From assembly GCF_012641335.1 (NCBI RefSeq), contig NZ_JABAID010000007.1:157318-221317 (forward strand): DNA of 64,000 nt. The letters are read 5' to 3'. The first letter of the stretch is position 1. Every line of letters begins with the position of its first letter. Both the position numbers and the translations under genes were made by a program. Shown piece by piece: positions 19,147-27,662 of this stretch. Source of the DNA: Novosphingobium sp. ERN07 (GTDB taxonomy: Bacteria > Pseudomonadota > Alphaproteobacteria > Sphingomonadales > Sphingomonadaceae). The notes under the pieces are model-generated. The model did no database searches. It was not told where the DNA came from and was given only the letters and a program-made list of their open reading frames with translations.

Positions 19147-21119
19147 TTACCCTCGCAGACGTTCTGTTCGCTCGTATCGAGGAACGGAGCAAAGGGGCAG
19201 TTCACGTAGCGCAAGCGCACCCCGCTGCCGACTGCAATGACAATGGTATCTGCGCGCATATCCTTGGGCGCATTGCCGATCCCACCTGCCTTGGCCCCGC
19301 CATTGTGCAGGCCAAGGAACGAGATCATGTCGTCCTGATCGATACCATCGCCCGACACCCCGATCGCGCCGACGAGGCGGTTACCGCGATAGATCGGCAC
19401 AGAGCCGGGGAATATCTGGATGCCATTGGCAAGGCGCTTCTTGCCCGTCGGCGTGTTGGGCACGGTTGAGCAAGTCTGCGGCGTATCGCTGCCTGCCCCC
19501 TGCACGAATCCGGCGTGCTGCACCACATTTCCTGCGACGAGCGCGATCTGCAAGCCCGTGGCAAACGGGCTGAAATCGTCAATCGGGCGCGACAACGGGC
19601 CGGGGGGGCGTCCGAGTTCACCATCAGGGAAATAGGGACGCGACAGATTGCCGCCCGACCGGTCGGCAAAGGCCTTGCCTCCGGTCAAAGCCGTCTGGTC
19701 GCCCAGAAAATCTCGCACGCGCTGTACGAACACGTTTGCGCCAGGCGTGGCCAAAAGCTGCTGTGCGGCGACCGGATTGGAGAAAAATGCCGCTGTGCGC
19801 GCCTTTTGCAATGACACATCGGTGCCGAAGATCGGCGCATCGGGACTACGTACCTGCCCCAGCACTTCGCCATAAGTGTCGACGATCGAGATGGTCACTT
19901 GCGCCCGGCTATCGAGCGGTCGGCGGATTTGCGCGCGCGCGCGGGTCATCACCGTAAAGGCCTCTTCCATCACGGTGCGGACTTCAGCCGCCGAGAGCGC
20001 CTGCCCGACGTCCGCCCCGTCAGTCCCGGCCTTGATCGGGAAGCGCGGATTTCCTGCGCCATCCGTCAACAGATAGGCATCTGCTAGCGAGAACTCCGAA
20101 GCGTTGACTCGCCGGATGCCACTGCGCTCGGTGCCATAGGCAGTTCCTGCCAGCACCGCCGTGCCGTCGTAATAGCCATTCACCGGGATCAGCGTGCCGC
20201 GTACGTTGTTGATCGCGGAAAAGCTGGTCTGCAAGGCAGAGAGCTTTGCAGGCTGGGCATCGGCAAAGCGCAGCGTCGTGCCATCTGCCGTGATCCGATC
20301 ACCCCTGATATCCGCTGCCGGAGCGAAGTTCTGAATACCAGCGAGAGCGATGTACTCTTCGGCGTCTTCGTCGACATCGCTGACGTCGGGATCATAGCCA
20401 TAATCGCCGTCGGCCATCACGCCGATGCCGCCTACGACCACGCCGTTCTTGTAAAGCGGCAAGCCGCCTGCATCGGCAGCAAGACCGAGCGGCGAACGCT
20501 TCGGACCGATGAACGCGCCGCTGCCTGCGTTGCCGGTGATGAAGCGGGTGTTGAGATCGGAACAGGGAAGCTGGCTGAACTGCACGCCGAACAGCGGGCC
20601 GGATTCCAGGCCGGGCGTGTTGGGCGCGGGCGGAAAGTGTTCCTGCACGATCTCGCTGGCGGTTCGGGTGGTAAAAGCATTGCCACTGGACGAAAGATAG
20701 GCTGCCGTGATCGCCTTGCTGATAGCCCCCATCGTTGCCTCGACATCAAGGCCCTGCGCATCGATTCCGGGATTGGCAATGCGGCCAGTGGCCGTGCGGC
20801 GGCTGGTGAGCATCCGGCTGGGCGCGCCGTTCATGCGGAACACGGCAAGCACATTCCCGACGCGGTCCACTACGCTGATAATCGCAGGCTTGCTGCGCGC
20901 CTGCGCCTCACCCACGGCCTGCGCAACGATCTGTTGTACCTCGCTGGCGGTCAGCGCTTCCTGCGCCGGATCGGCAAAGAAGCGCGACGATGCGGTGGGG
21001 GTTGGTGTGGGCGTGAACGTATCGCCAGAGCCGGAATCACCTCCGCCACAGCCTGCCAGCGCAAGCGAAAAGGAAAGCGCGATGGCAGTCGTTTGCCTGA
21101 GAGCCAGCGGCAACTGCAT
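19143..21119 (-). CDS. Lipoprotein with two GlcG/HbpS-type domains
   Basis: A 658-residue lipoprotein. The lipobox LALAGC ends near residue 24 and is followed by glycine/serine and a TPTPTPT linker. Two copies of a GlcG/HbpS-like domain follow: one near residues 50-290 (LTASEVQQIVAQAV, then VVDRVGNVLAVFRMNGAP, ending VVGGIGVMADGDYGYD), the other near 385-620 (LSAAEVRTVMEEAF, SIVDTYGEVLGQVRSPDAP, ending LVGAIGVSGDGIDQDD). In HbpS this fold binds heme and iron; in GlcG its role is unclear. Duplication inside one lipoprotein is unusual. It is coupled to the genes on both sides (1-base overlap with the pentaheme cytochrome, 4-base overlap with the barrel). Confidence 0.82.
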   Translation of the reverse strand: MQLPLALRQTTAIALSFSLALAGCGGGDSGSGDTFTPTPTPTASSRFFADPAQEALTASEVQQIVAQAVGEAQARSKPAIISVVDRVGNVLAVFRMNGAPSRMLTSRRTATGRIANPGIDAQGLDVEATMGAISKAITAAYLSSSGNAFTTRTASEIVQEHFPPAPNTPGLESGPLFGVQFSQLPCSDLNTRFITGNAGSGAFIGPKRSPLGLAADAGGLPLYKNGVVVGGIGVMADGDYGYDPDVSDVDEDAEEYIALAGIQNFAPAADIRGDRITADGTTLRFADAQPAKLSALQTSFSAINNVRGTLIPVNGYYDGTAVLAGTAYGTERSGIRRVNASEFSLADAYLLTDGAGNPRFPIKAGTDGADVGQALSAAEVRTVMEEAFTVMTRARAQIRRPLDSRAQVTISIVDTYGEVLGQVRSPDAPIFGTDVSLQKARTAAFFSNPVAAQQLLATPGANVFVQRVRDFLGDQTALTGGKAFADRSGGNLSRPYFPDGELGRPPGPLSRPIDDFSPFATGLQIALVAGNVVQHAGFVQGAGSDTPQTCSTVPNTPTGKKRLANGIQIFPGSVPIYRGNRLVGAIGVSGDGIDQDDMISFLGLHNGGAKAGGIGNAPKDMRADTIVIAVGSGVRLRYVNCPFAPFLDTSEQNVCEGK

Positions 21120-22540
21120 CAGCGCAGGCTCCGAATGGAACGAACCGCCCCGCCCAGCGCGCGGCGGAAGGCAAAGGGCTGGAACCCGTTGGGATCGCGC
21201 ACGGCGGCATAGGCCTGATTGATCTGGATGCGCAGACCGCTGGCGGCAGATGCAGAAACCATGCCCTGATTGACCATTCCGCCCAGCAGGGTGTCCACCG
21301 CCATGACCGATTGCACCGCGCCTTCATAATCGGTGAAGCGGTCACCGATGGCATCGCTCGCGATAGAATCCATGATCGCAAAAGTCTGTTCGCGGGTAAA
21401 GCTGGAGGACGCAAAGCGGCTGGAAAGCGCATCAGCCGATTGGCGCAGCGCCTGTGCCGCCGCAACGGTTTCGGCCCGCCCGGCTAGCATCGCGCGATGA
21501 AATGCCTTGGCCCGCGCGTCGAACGTGGCAGCCGCATCGGGCGCGACGACCTTGGCCGCGGCCAGCAGCATGATCATGTTTTCATCATTATAGGGCGGTG
21601 TGCCGAGATCGACCGGACGGCCCGGATTGGGCACGGCAGTAACATTGCCACCCGCCTCGCCATCGTAGATTCGGCGATGGCAGGAATGGCAGTCATAGAA
21701 CGTGAATTCGGGGAAGATGCCATCGACCGCGCGCGACGACTGACTGAACAGTTCGAGGCTGCGCTTTACTGCTTCTGCCTGACCCACAGCCCACATCCGC
21801 ATCGCATTCGTTTTGCCACCCTTCCGCGTGACGTAATCGGCGTCCTCGTCGTGATGGGCCTGAAGGGTGGTGAAGAGGTCCAGTTCGAACGAAATGCGCG
21901 GATGGCCCGCCGCCATTATGCGGTGCGCGATGAACTGACCACGCGCATCGCCGGAGAAATGGCAGTTGAGGCAGACTTGCGCCTTGACCTGCGGGTTGAC
22001 CAGATCGGTCATGCCCTGCGCCACATTGCGGCGATGGCTTGCGCCAACGGTATAGTGGGTGGAGAGCCAGCCGCCCGACGCACCGTGACAGGCTTCACAA
22101 TCAACGCCGTCTGCCACACGAGCCGCACCGGGCGAGGCATGACAACCCGCGCATTCGCGCTGGGCGCCGGCGGCATCAAGGCCGAGGCGGCGCACGATGG
22201 CCTGTCCGCGCGGCTCCTGCACCACGCGCCATGCGCGGCTGTGTGCGCCCGTGGGCGAGGATTCTTCCTGCCAGCGCAACAGCTCGTCCTGACGGACAAC
22301 AGCGCCATCGGCTATGCTCCGCCCATGACAGGTGGAACCGGCGCATGATGCCACACCAGTGTGGCCACGAGGGGTTTCGGCAGCGGGTTCGGCCCTGACA
22401 GAATCAGGACCGACCAGCGTAGAGACGCCAAGCGCGGCCCCTGCCATCGCCAGACATGCCGCGAACGCAAGCGTTCCTGAACGGGAAACCGTCTGGAATG
22501 CAGCCGCAAGCCGCTGTTTGCCCTTGAAAATGCCCAGCAT
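21119..22540 (-). CDS. Pentaheme c-type cytochrome, cytochrome c554-like
   Basis: A 473-residue exported cytochrome, the first gene of the operon. The start at 22540 (MLGIFKGK) gives a basic N-terminus followed by a hydrophobic stretch near residues 22-45. Four CXXCH motifs lie at residues 130, 148, 190 and 284 (CHSCH), and an unusual CX4CH motif (CAGSTCH) at residues 66-72, giving up to five hemes. The spacing and the motif-rich first half resemble the cytochrome c554 family, which carries electrons from hydroxylamine oxidoreductase in nitrifiers; no such oxidoreductase is nearby. The C-terminal 180 residues are helical and heme-free. Confidence 0.85.
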   Translation of the reverse strand: MLGIFKGKQRLAAAFQTVSRSGTLAFAACLAMAGAALGVSTLVGPDSVRAEPAAETPRGHTGVASCAGSTCHGRSIADGAVVRQDELLRWQEESSPTGAHSRAWRVVQEPRGQAIVRRLGLDAAGAQRECAGCHASPGAARVADGVDCEACHGASGGWLSTHYTVGASHRRNVAQGMTDLVNPQVKAQVCLNCHFSGDARGQFIAHRIMAAGHPRISFELDLFTTLQAHHDEDADYVTRKGGKTNAMRMWAVGQAEAVKRSLELFSQSSRAVDGIFPEFTFYDCHSCHRRIYDGEAGGNVTAVPNPGRPVDLGTPPYNDENMIMLLAAAKVVAPDAAATFDARAKAFHRAMLAGRAETVAAAQALRQSADALSSRFASSSFTREQTFAIMDSIASDAIGDRFTDYEGAVQSVMAVDTLLGGMVNQGMVSASAASGLRIQINQAYAAVRDPNGFQPFAFRRALGGAVRSIRSLR

Positions 22541-22730
22541 TGCCCCTCGTCCCCACCGGCTGGCGAGGCGTCCGACTTTACGTCTGTGACGACACCCCAA
22601 ACCGGAAGTGCTGCAATGCGACCCCGTTGAACCGAGACTAGGCCACCAACCGAGTTGGGTTCAAGTGGCTAAACACCCTTTCTCACACAATTCAGCAATA
22701 CATGGCGTCAGAAGCGCCGATTTTGACCGT
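22541..22730. promoter_or_regulatory. Upstream region of the multiheme cytochrome operon
   Basis: These 190 bases separate the aldehyde dehydrogenase stop from the cytochrome operon start, so the operon promoter should be here. An inverted pair GGTTCAA/TTGAACC flanks a smaller CCAAC-CGAG-TTGG dyad near 22626-22668. No clear -35/-10 or FNR/CRP site could be recognised. Confidence 0.35.
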
Positions 22731-24167
22731 TCACGACCTGCGGATTACCATGTTTCGGATCTCGGACATGTCTTCCATCGCAAAGCGGATGCCTTCGCGG
22801 CCAAGGCCGGAATCCTTCACCCCGCCATAGGGCATGTTGTCGACGCGGTAGGACGACACATCGTTCACCACGATGCCGCCGACGTCCAGCACGTCCCACG
22901 CGCCCAGCACCTTCTGGATGTCCGACGTGAAAAGACCCGCCTGCAGGCCGAACTTGCTATCGTTCACCTCGTCCATTGCGGTATCCCAATCGGTGAACTT
23001 CGACAGGATCACCACCGGGCCGAACGCTTCTTCGGTGTAAACGTCCATATCGCGCTTGCAGCCTTCCAGCAGCGTAGCTTCGAGCATGTTGCCATCGCAT
23101 CCGCCACCTGCCAGCAGTGTTGCCCCACCCGCCACGGCTGCGTCGATCCACGTCTTCAGGCGTTGCGCTTCCTTGGCCGAGATCATCGGACCGATGAAGG
23201 TATCGCGGTTCTTGGGGTCGCCAGACTTCAAGGCCTTTACCTTGGCCGCCAGCATATCACGGAAGTGGTCGTATATCTCGGCATGGATGATCACGCGCTG
23301 CACGTGGATGCACGACTGCCCCGACTGGTAATACCCGCCGAAGATGATCCGGGCGAGCGCGTGTTCAAGATCGGCGTCCTTGTCGACCACGACAGCCGCA
23401 TTCCCGCCGAGTTCCAGCACGACCTTCTTCTTGCCGCTCTTCGCCTTAAGCGCCCAGCCCACATCGGGCGAACCAGTGAACGAGAGCAGCTTGAGCCGCT
23501 CGTCCGTGGTGAACAGGTCTGCGCCATCGCGGCTGGCCGGCAGGATAGAGAATGCGCCTTCGGGCAGAACGTCGCACTCAGCCAGAACTTCGCCCATGAT
23601 GATCGCCCCCAGCGGCGTCAGGCTGGCGGGCTTCATCACGAAGGGGCATCCCATCGCAATGGCAGGCGCGATCTTGTGCGCGGCAAGGTTCAGCGGAAAG
23701 TTGAAGGGCGAAATAAAGCTGCACGGCCCGATCGGCACGCGCTTCCACATGCCCATATAGCCCTTGGCACGCGGCGAAATGTCGAGCGGCTGGACTTCGC
23801 CATAGTTGCGCGTCGCTTCTTCTGCAGCGATGCGGAAGGTGTCGATCAGGCGGCCCACCTCGCCTTCGGAATCGGCAATCGGCTTGCCCGCTTCCACGCA
23901 CAGGGCATAGGCCAGCTCGTCCTTGCGTTCGGCAAAACGCTTCACGCAATGGTCGAGCACGTCACGCTTTTCGTAGCTTGCCAGCTTTGCCATCGGCTCC
24001 GCCGCGCGCACGGCCCCGGCAATCGCCTCGTCGATCACGTCGGGCGTGGCCAGTGCGGTGCGGAATGCCACCTCGCCGGTGAACTTGTCGGTCACCGCAA
24101 GATCGGTGTTGGGCTGCACCGCCTTGTTGTTGAGGTAGAGCGGGTAGACGTCTTTCAGCTTCATCAT
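22731..24167 (-). CDS. NAD(P)-dependent aldehyde dehydrogenase, y4uC-like subgroup
   Basis: A 478-residue aldehyde dehydrogenase. The catalytic residues are visible: Asn156 (SPFNFPLN), Glu252 (LELGGNA) and Cys286 (GQSCIHV). The sequence resembles the ALDH subgroup named for y4uC, near non-phosphorylating glyceraldehyde-3-phosphate and lactaldehyde dehydrogenases, whose substrates are mostly untested. It lies 123 bases downstream of the ThDP enzyme on the same strand, separated by a large inverted repeat. The ThDP enzyme might produce or use the same aldehyde. Confidence 0.88.
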   Translation of the reverse strand: MMKLKDVYPLYLNNKAVQPNTDLAVTDKFTGEVAFRTALATPDVIDEAIAGAVRAAEPMAKLASYEKRDVLDHCVKRFAERKDELAYALCVEAGKPIADSEGEVGRLIDTFRIAAEEATRNYGEVQPLDISPRAKGYMGMWKRVPIGPCSFISPFNFPLNLAAHKIAPAIAMGCPFVMKPASLTPLGAIIMGEVLAECDVLPEGAFSILPASRDGADLFTTDERLKLLSFTGSPDVGWALKAKSGKKKVVLELGGNAAVVVDKDADLEHALARIIFGGYYQSGQSCIHVQRVIIHAEIYDHFRDMLAAKVKALKSGDPKNRDTFIGPMISAKEAQRLKTWIDAAVAGGATLLAGGGCDGNMLEATLLEGCKRDMDVYTEEAFGPVVILSKFTDWDTAMDEVNDSKFGLQAGLFTSDIQKVLGAWDVLDVGGIVVNDVSSYRVDNMPYGGVKDSGLGREGIRFAMEDMSEIRNMVIRRS

Positions 24168-24172
24168 CGTTC

Positions 24173-24276
24173 TCCCCCCTCCCTTCAGGGGAGGGGCAGG
24201 GGGTGGGGGCTTGCGGCAGGCGCTGCGTATGAAACGACAGCCCCCACCCCAACCCCTCCCCTGAAGGGGAGGGGCT
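24173..24276. repeat. Long GC-rich inverted repeat between ThDP and ALDH genes
   Basis: The left arm (24173-24212) and right arm (24239-24276) are near-perfect inverted copies, about 36 bases each around a 26-base spacer. Each arm contains its own smaller dyad of the CCCCTCCCTTCAGGGGAGGGG kind, and the outer part pairs as GGGTGGGGGC/GCCCCCACCC. It probably forms a cruciform in RNA and may attenuate or end transcription between the two genes. It resembles the element at 56652-56731. Confidence 0.8.
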
Positions 24277-24290
24277 ATTCGGCCCGGATC

Positions 24291-25946
24291 CTAAAGCGCC
24301 TTGGACAGATCTTTGATGTCCTTGTTCAAAATCTGATCGTTCTCCGAATAGTCCACCGGACAGTCAATCAAATGGACACCCGGAGTATCGCGGCAATGGG
24401 CCAGCAGTTCCTTAAGGTGTGCGGCGCTCTCCACGCGATATCCTTTCGCGCCATAACTTTCGGCATATTTCACGAAATCGGGATTGTTATAGGTCAGCCC
24501 GAAATCCGCAAAGCCCATATTGGCCTGCTTCCAGCGGATCATGCCATAGGCGTTGTCGTTGAGAATCAGCACCGTCAGGTTCAGGCCGAGCCGGACGGCA
24601 GTTTCCATCTCTTGGCTGTTCATCATGAACCCGCCGTCACCGCAGATCGCCATGACCTTTCGCTCAGGATAGAGCATCGCGCTCATCATCGCGGACGGCA
24701 GCCCTGCCCCCATCGTGGCCAGCGCATTGTCGAGCAGGACCGTGTTGGGCTGATAGGCGGTATAACCCCGCGCGAACCAGATCTTGTAGACGCCGTTGTC
24801 GAGACAGATGATCCCGTCTTCCGGCATGGAATCGCGGACCTGCTGCACCAGATGGGGCGGGAACACAGGGAAGCGTTCGTCCGCTGCAAGTGGCGCGGTA
24901 TGTGCCACCTCTGCCGCGCGATAGGCCAGCATGTAATCGAAGTTCCATGCGGGGTTAGGCGTGATTGCCTCTTTCATCTGCCAGATCGCGTTGGCGATAT
25001 CGCCAATCACTTCGATGGACGGGAAATAGACCGGATCGACTTCGGCCGTCTTGGTCGAAACGTGGATAACCGGCGGACCGCCATCGCGCATGAAGAATGG
25101 CGGCTTTTCAATCACATCATGGCCGACATTGATGATTAGATCGGCATCTTCTACCGCACGATGGACGAAATCACCCGCAGAAAGCGCCGCACAACCAAGG
25201 AACTTTGGATGCCGTTCATCGATCACGCCTTTGCCAAGCTGCGTGGTGAGGAACGGGATTCCGGTGTTCTCCACAAACTCGCGCAACATCTTGCCGGTCA
25301 TCTTGCGGTTCGCACCAGCGCCAATCACCAGCACAGGTGCCTTTGCTGCCTCAAGCGCCTCCACAGCCTGCGCAACTGACTTGGCATCCGCATTCGGACG
25401 CCGCACCAGACTGCGCTTCAAGGGCACCGACGTGGTATGCTCATCGGCAATATCTTCAGGGAGTTCGATATGCGTCGCGCCGGGCTTTTCTTCCTCGGCT
25501 AGCCGATAGGCCTCACGCACACGCGTGGGGATATTGTCCGAAGACGCCATCTGATGCGTGAACTTGGTGATCGGCCCCATCATCGAAACGACATCAAGGA
25601 TCTGAAAACGGCCCTGCTTCGATTTCTTGATCGGCTTCTGGCCGGTGATCATCAGCATTGGCATCCCGCCGAGCGTGGCGTAGGCGGCGGCAGTCACAAA
25701 GTTTGTAGCCCCCGGCCCCAGGGTGGCAATGCAGACGCCGGTCTTGCCAGTGTGGCGGCCATACGTCGCAGCCATGAAGCCAGCGCCCTGTTCATGCCGG
25801 GTAAGGATCAGTTTGATCTGCTTTGAGCGCGAGAGCGAATCAAGGAAATCGAGGTTTTCTTCTCCGGGAACGCCGAAGATATATTCGCAGCCCTCTTCCT
25901 CAAGGCACTGGATGAACAGGTCGGAAGCTTTTGTTCCTTCAGCCAT
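24291..25946 (-). CDS. Thiamine diphosphate enzyme, acetolactate synthase large-subunit family
   Basis: A 551-residue ThDP-dependent enzyme. The catalytic Glu52 sits in LTRHEQGAGFMA, and the cofactor motif GDGGFMMNSQEME...NDNAYG lies in the C-terminal third. The architecture is the usual PYR, central and PP domains. No small regulatory subunit (IlvH/IlvN type) follows, which argues against the biosynthetic branched-chain enzyme and for a catabolic or specialised carboligase or decarboxylase. The ATG at 25946 is chosen since GGAG lies 9 bases upstream; the longest frame adds 5 residues. The neighbouring aldehyde and 2-hydroxyacid dehydrogenases suggest a short pathway of unknown substrate. Confidence 0.85.
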   Translation of the reverse strand: MAEGTKASDLFIQCLEEEGCEYIFGVPGEENLDFLDSLSRSKQIKLILTRHEQGAGFMAATYGRHTGKTGVCIATLGPGATNFVTAAAYATLGGMPMLMITGQKPIKKSKQGRFQILDVVSMMGPITKFTHQMASSDNIPTRVREAYRLAEEEKPGATHIELPEDIADEHTTSVPLKRSLVRRPNADAKSVAQAVEALEAAKAPVLVIGAGANRKMTGKMLREFVENTGIPFLTTQLGKGVIDERHPKFLGCAALSAGDFVHRAVEDADLIINVGHDVIEKPPFFMRDGGPPVIHVSTKTAEVDPVYFPSIEVIGDIANAIWQMKEAITPNPAWNFDYMLAYRAAEVAHTAPLAADERFPVFPPHLVQQVRDSMPEDGIICLDNGVYKIWFARGYTAYQPNTVLLDNALATMGAGLPSAMMSAMLYPERKVMAICGDGGFMMNSQEMETAVRLGLNLTVLILNDNAYGMIRWKQANMGFADFGLTYNNPDFVKYAESYGAKGYRVESAAHLKELLAHCRDTPGVHLIDCPVDYSENDQILNKDIKDLSKAL

Positions 25947-26108
25947 TTTATGTCGCTCCATTACAGGACGCGCGCATCATGGCGCGCCTCCCTCCCCAAC
26001 ATGGATACGACCGCAAAGGGCTTTGGATGCCGCGCGATGTGTTCCCCCTCGCGCTGACTCACAACTGCAACGGCTAACAAACGCAGGCGCGCGTGTCACG
26101 CCCCGCGA

Positions 26109-27047
26109 TCAATAGCCCAAAGAAAGATCGACCTGCGGCTGAAGCGGCTCCCCGTTGCGGAACCGCGCAATGTTCTCAAGGAAGCGGCTGACCGACCGTT
26201 CAAACATCTTGGTCTGCGCCCGCCCCGAAAGATGGCTGGTGACATGTGCGTTCGGCACGCTCCACAGCGGATGTTCAGGCGGAAGCGGTTCGGGGGTGAC
26301 CACATCAAGAAAGGCATGGCCGGGTCGCCCGGCCTTCAATCCTTCGATCAGCGCGTCCTGATCGACCACGGCACCGCGCGCCACGTTGATCAGGGTGGAG
26401 CCGGGCTTCATCGCCGCGATCTCCGCCGCGCCGATCATGCCATCGGTTTCGGGCGTGGCAGGCACGGCAAGGATTACCCAATCGAACGCGCCAAGCTGCG
26501 CGCGCCATTGGTCCGGCCCCAGCGCGCCTTCGCCACCGGATCGGCGCACTTTCACCACATCTACATCGAAACCTTGGAGCATCCGTTCGACCTTCTGGCC
26601 AATGGCCCCATAGCCGAGGATCAGCGCCCGGCTGCCTGCCAGCTCCACCTTGCCCGGCGAATCCACCAGCCATTCGTGCCGATCCTGCGCCCGCACGACA
26701 TCGCGATAGCCCTTCGCTACGGTCAGCATCCCCATCACCACGTATTCTGCAATGGTGATGGCGTTGATACCGGTGCCGTTGGTCAGGATCACGCCGCGCT
26801 CTTGCAACACATCGAGCGGGAAGAAATCGACTCCGGCATAGACCGAATTGAGCCATTTCAGCTTCGTCGCCAGCCGGATCGCCTTGTCCATCCCGGCAGG
26901 TTGATACAGATCGAACCAGCCAATCTCCGCTTCCAGCGCAAGGTCGAACAGTTCCTCAGCGCTGCGGAAAAAGCGCGGCTCGATCCAGTCAGGCAGGCGC
27001 CCTTCCACCAGCGGCGCGGCCATTGCGTTCATGACGAGGACGGTCAT
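26109..27047 (-). CDS. D-isomer-specific 2-hydroxyacid dehydrogenase
   Basis: A 312-residue NAD(P)-dependent dehydrogenase of the D-2-hydroxyacid family, which interconverts 2-keto and D-2-hydroxy acids. The dinucleotide motif is ILGYGAIGQ, the substrate arginine is in INVARGAVVD, and the catalytic histidine is in NAHVTSHLSG after PEPLPPEHPLW. Its start overlaps the hicB stop by 4 bases, so it is translated as part of the hicA-hicB transcript, an unusual partner. It is followed downstream by the ThDP/ALDH pair after a 160-base gap. Confidence 0.88.
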   Translation of the reverse strand: MTVLVMNAMAAPLVEGRLPDWIEPRFFRSAEELFDLALEAEIGWFDLYQPAGMDKAIRLATKLKWLNSVYAGVDFFPLDVLQERGVILTNGTGINAITIAEYVVMGMLTVAKGYRDVVRAQDRHEWLVDSPGKVELAGSRALILGYGAIGQKVERMLQGFDVDVVKVRRSGGEGALGPDQWRAQLGAFDWVILAVPATPETDGMIGAAEIAAMKPGSTLINVARGAVVDQDALIEGLKAGRPGHAFLDVVTPEPLPPEHPLWSVPNAHVTSHLSGRAQTKMFERSVSRFLENIARFRNGEPLQPQVDLSLGY

Positions 27048-27445
27048 GGGGCGCGCCTCTGCTCAATTTCATTGCGGGCTGCATCGGCAAGAAAGGCGCT
27101 GCGCGTAAGATTGCGATCCGCCGCCGCGCGGTCAATCGCATCCAGCATTCCTCGATCCAGCGAAATATTGGCCCGCACCTGCCGCCCGGTGCGCCGGATA
27201 TGCGGCACCGAAATCAGGAAAGCGCCTTCCGCCAGATCAGTCGCTACAAGTTCGCGCACCCGCTCAAGGCTGCTCGGCGCAATATCTTCCGGCTCATCCT
27301 CGAACCACAGTTCAAGCGCTTCGCAGGCATTGGGGACAAGCTGTTCAACCTCGTCCGCCGCTGAAAAGCAGCCGGGAATATCGGGAAATGCAACGCCAAA
27401 GGCGCTGTCTGCATCCTTATGAACCACTGCGTAGAAATATTTCAT
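27044..27445 (-). CDS. hicB: HicB-family antitoxin
   Basis: A 133-residue antitoxin. Residues 1-70 are the degenerate RNase H-like HicB fold (MKYFYAVVHKD, AFPDIPGCFSAADE), and residues about 88-130 form a ribbon-helix-helix DNA-binding part (VRANISLDRGMLDAIDRAA...SAFLADAA). HicB neutralises HicA and represses the operon. The ATG at 27445 overlaps the hicA stop by 4 bases; the longer frame would need a TTG start. The operator is probably in the 27625-27662 gap before cysS ends, but no dyad is obvious. Confidence 0.9.
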   Translation of the reverse strand: MKYFYAVVHKDADSAFGVAFPDIPGCFSAADEVEQLVPNACEALELWFEDEPEDIAPSSLERVRELVATDLAEGAFLISVPHIRRTGRQVRANISLDRGMLDAIDRAAADRNLTRSAFLADAARNEIEQRRAP

Positions 27446-27624
27446 AGCCAACCTGCCATCCGGGCGATGCTGCGCGCGGTGCCAAGCGGCAAGTCCTTCT
27501 TCGGGTGAGGCACGATCACTGTCACGCCATCGCGGCGAAACTTGTGATGCGATCCCTTGACCGAAACAGGCACGAAACCCTCAGCGAGCAGCCGCTTAAC
27601 GATCTGGCGACTATCGCGCTCCAT
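27442..27624 (-). CDS. hicA: HicA-family mRNA interferase toxin
   Basis: A 60-residue toxin with the double-stranded-RNA-binding-like HicA fold. The catalytic histidine is in VKGSHHKFRRDG, followed by VTVIVPHPKKDLPLGTARSIARMAG, the typical C-terminus. HicA cleaves mRNA and arrests translation. It is upstream of hicB, the common order. The ATG at 27624 is preferred to a TTG two codons earlier. It appears intact, so the pair is likely functional. Confidence 0.9.
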   Translation of the reverse strand: MERDSRQIVKRLLAEGFVPVSVKGSHHKFRRDGVTVIVPHPKKDLPLGTARSIARMAGWL

Positions 27625-27662
27625 GCGCAACTATATACACACCATAAAGGTGGTTTACAAGG

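Noticed and set aside
24173..24276. Possible insertion sequence end or attachment site
   Set aside because: The inverted repeats are short, have no transposase between them and no flanking target duplication; a REP-like element fits better.
22608..25139. 843-codon plus-strand frame opposite the aldehyde dehydrogenase and ThDP genes
   Set aside because: It runs through two well-supported minus-strand enzymes and the GC-rich repeat between them; composition is typical of an antisense frame.
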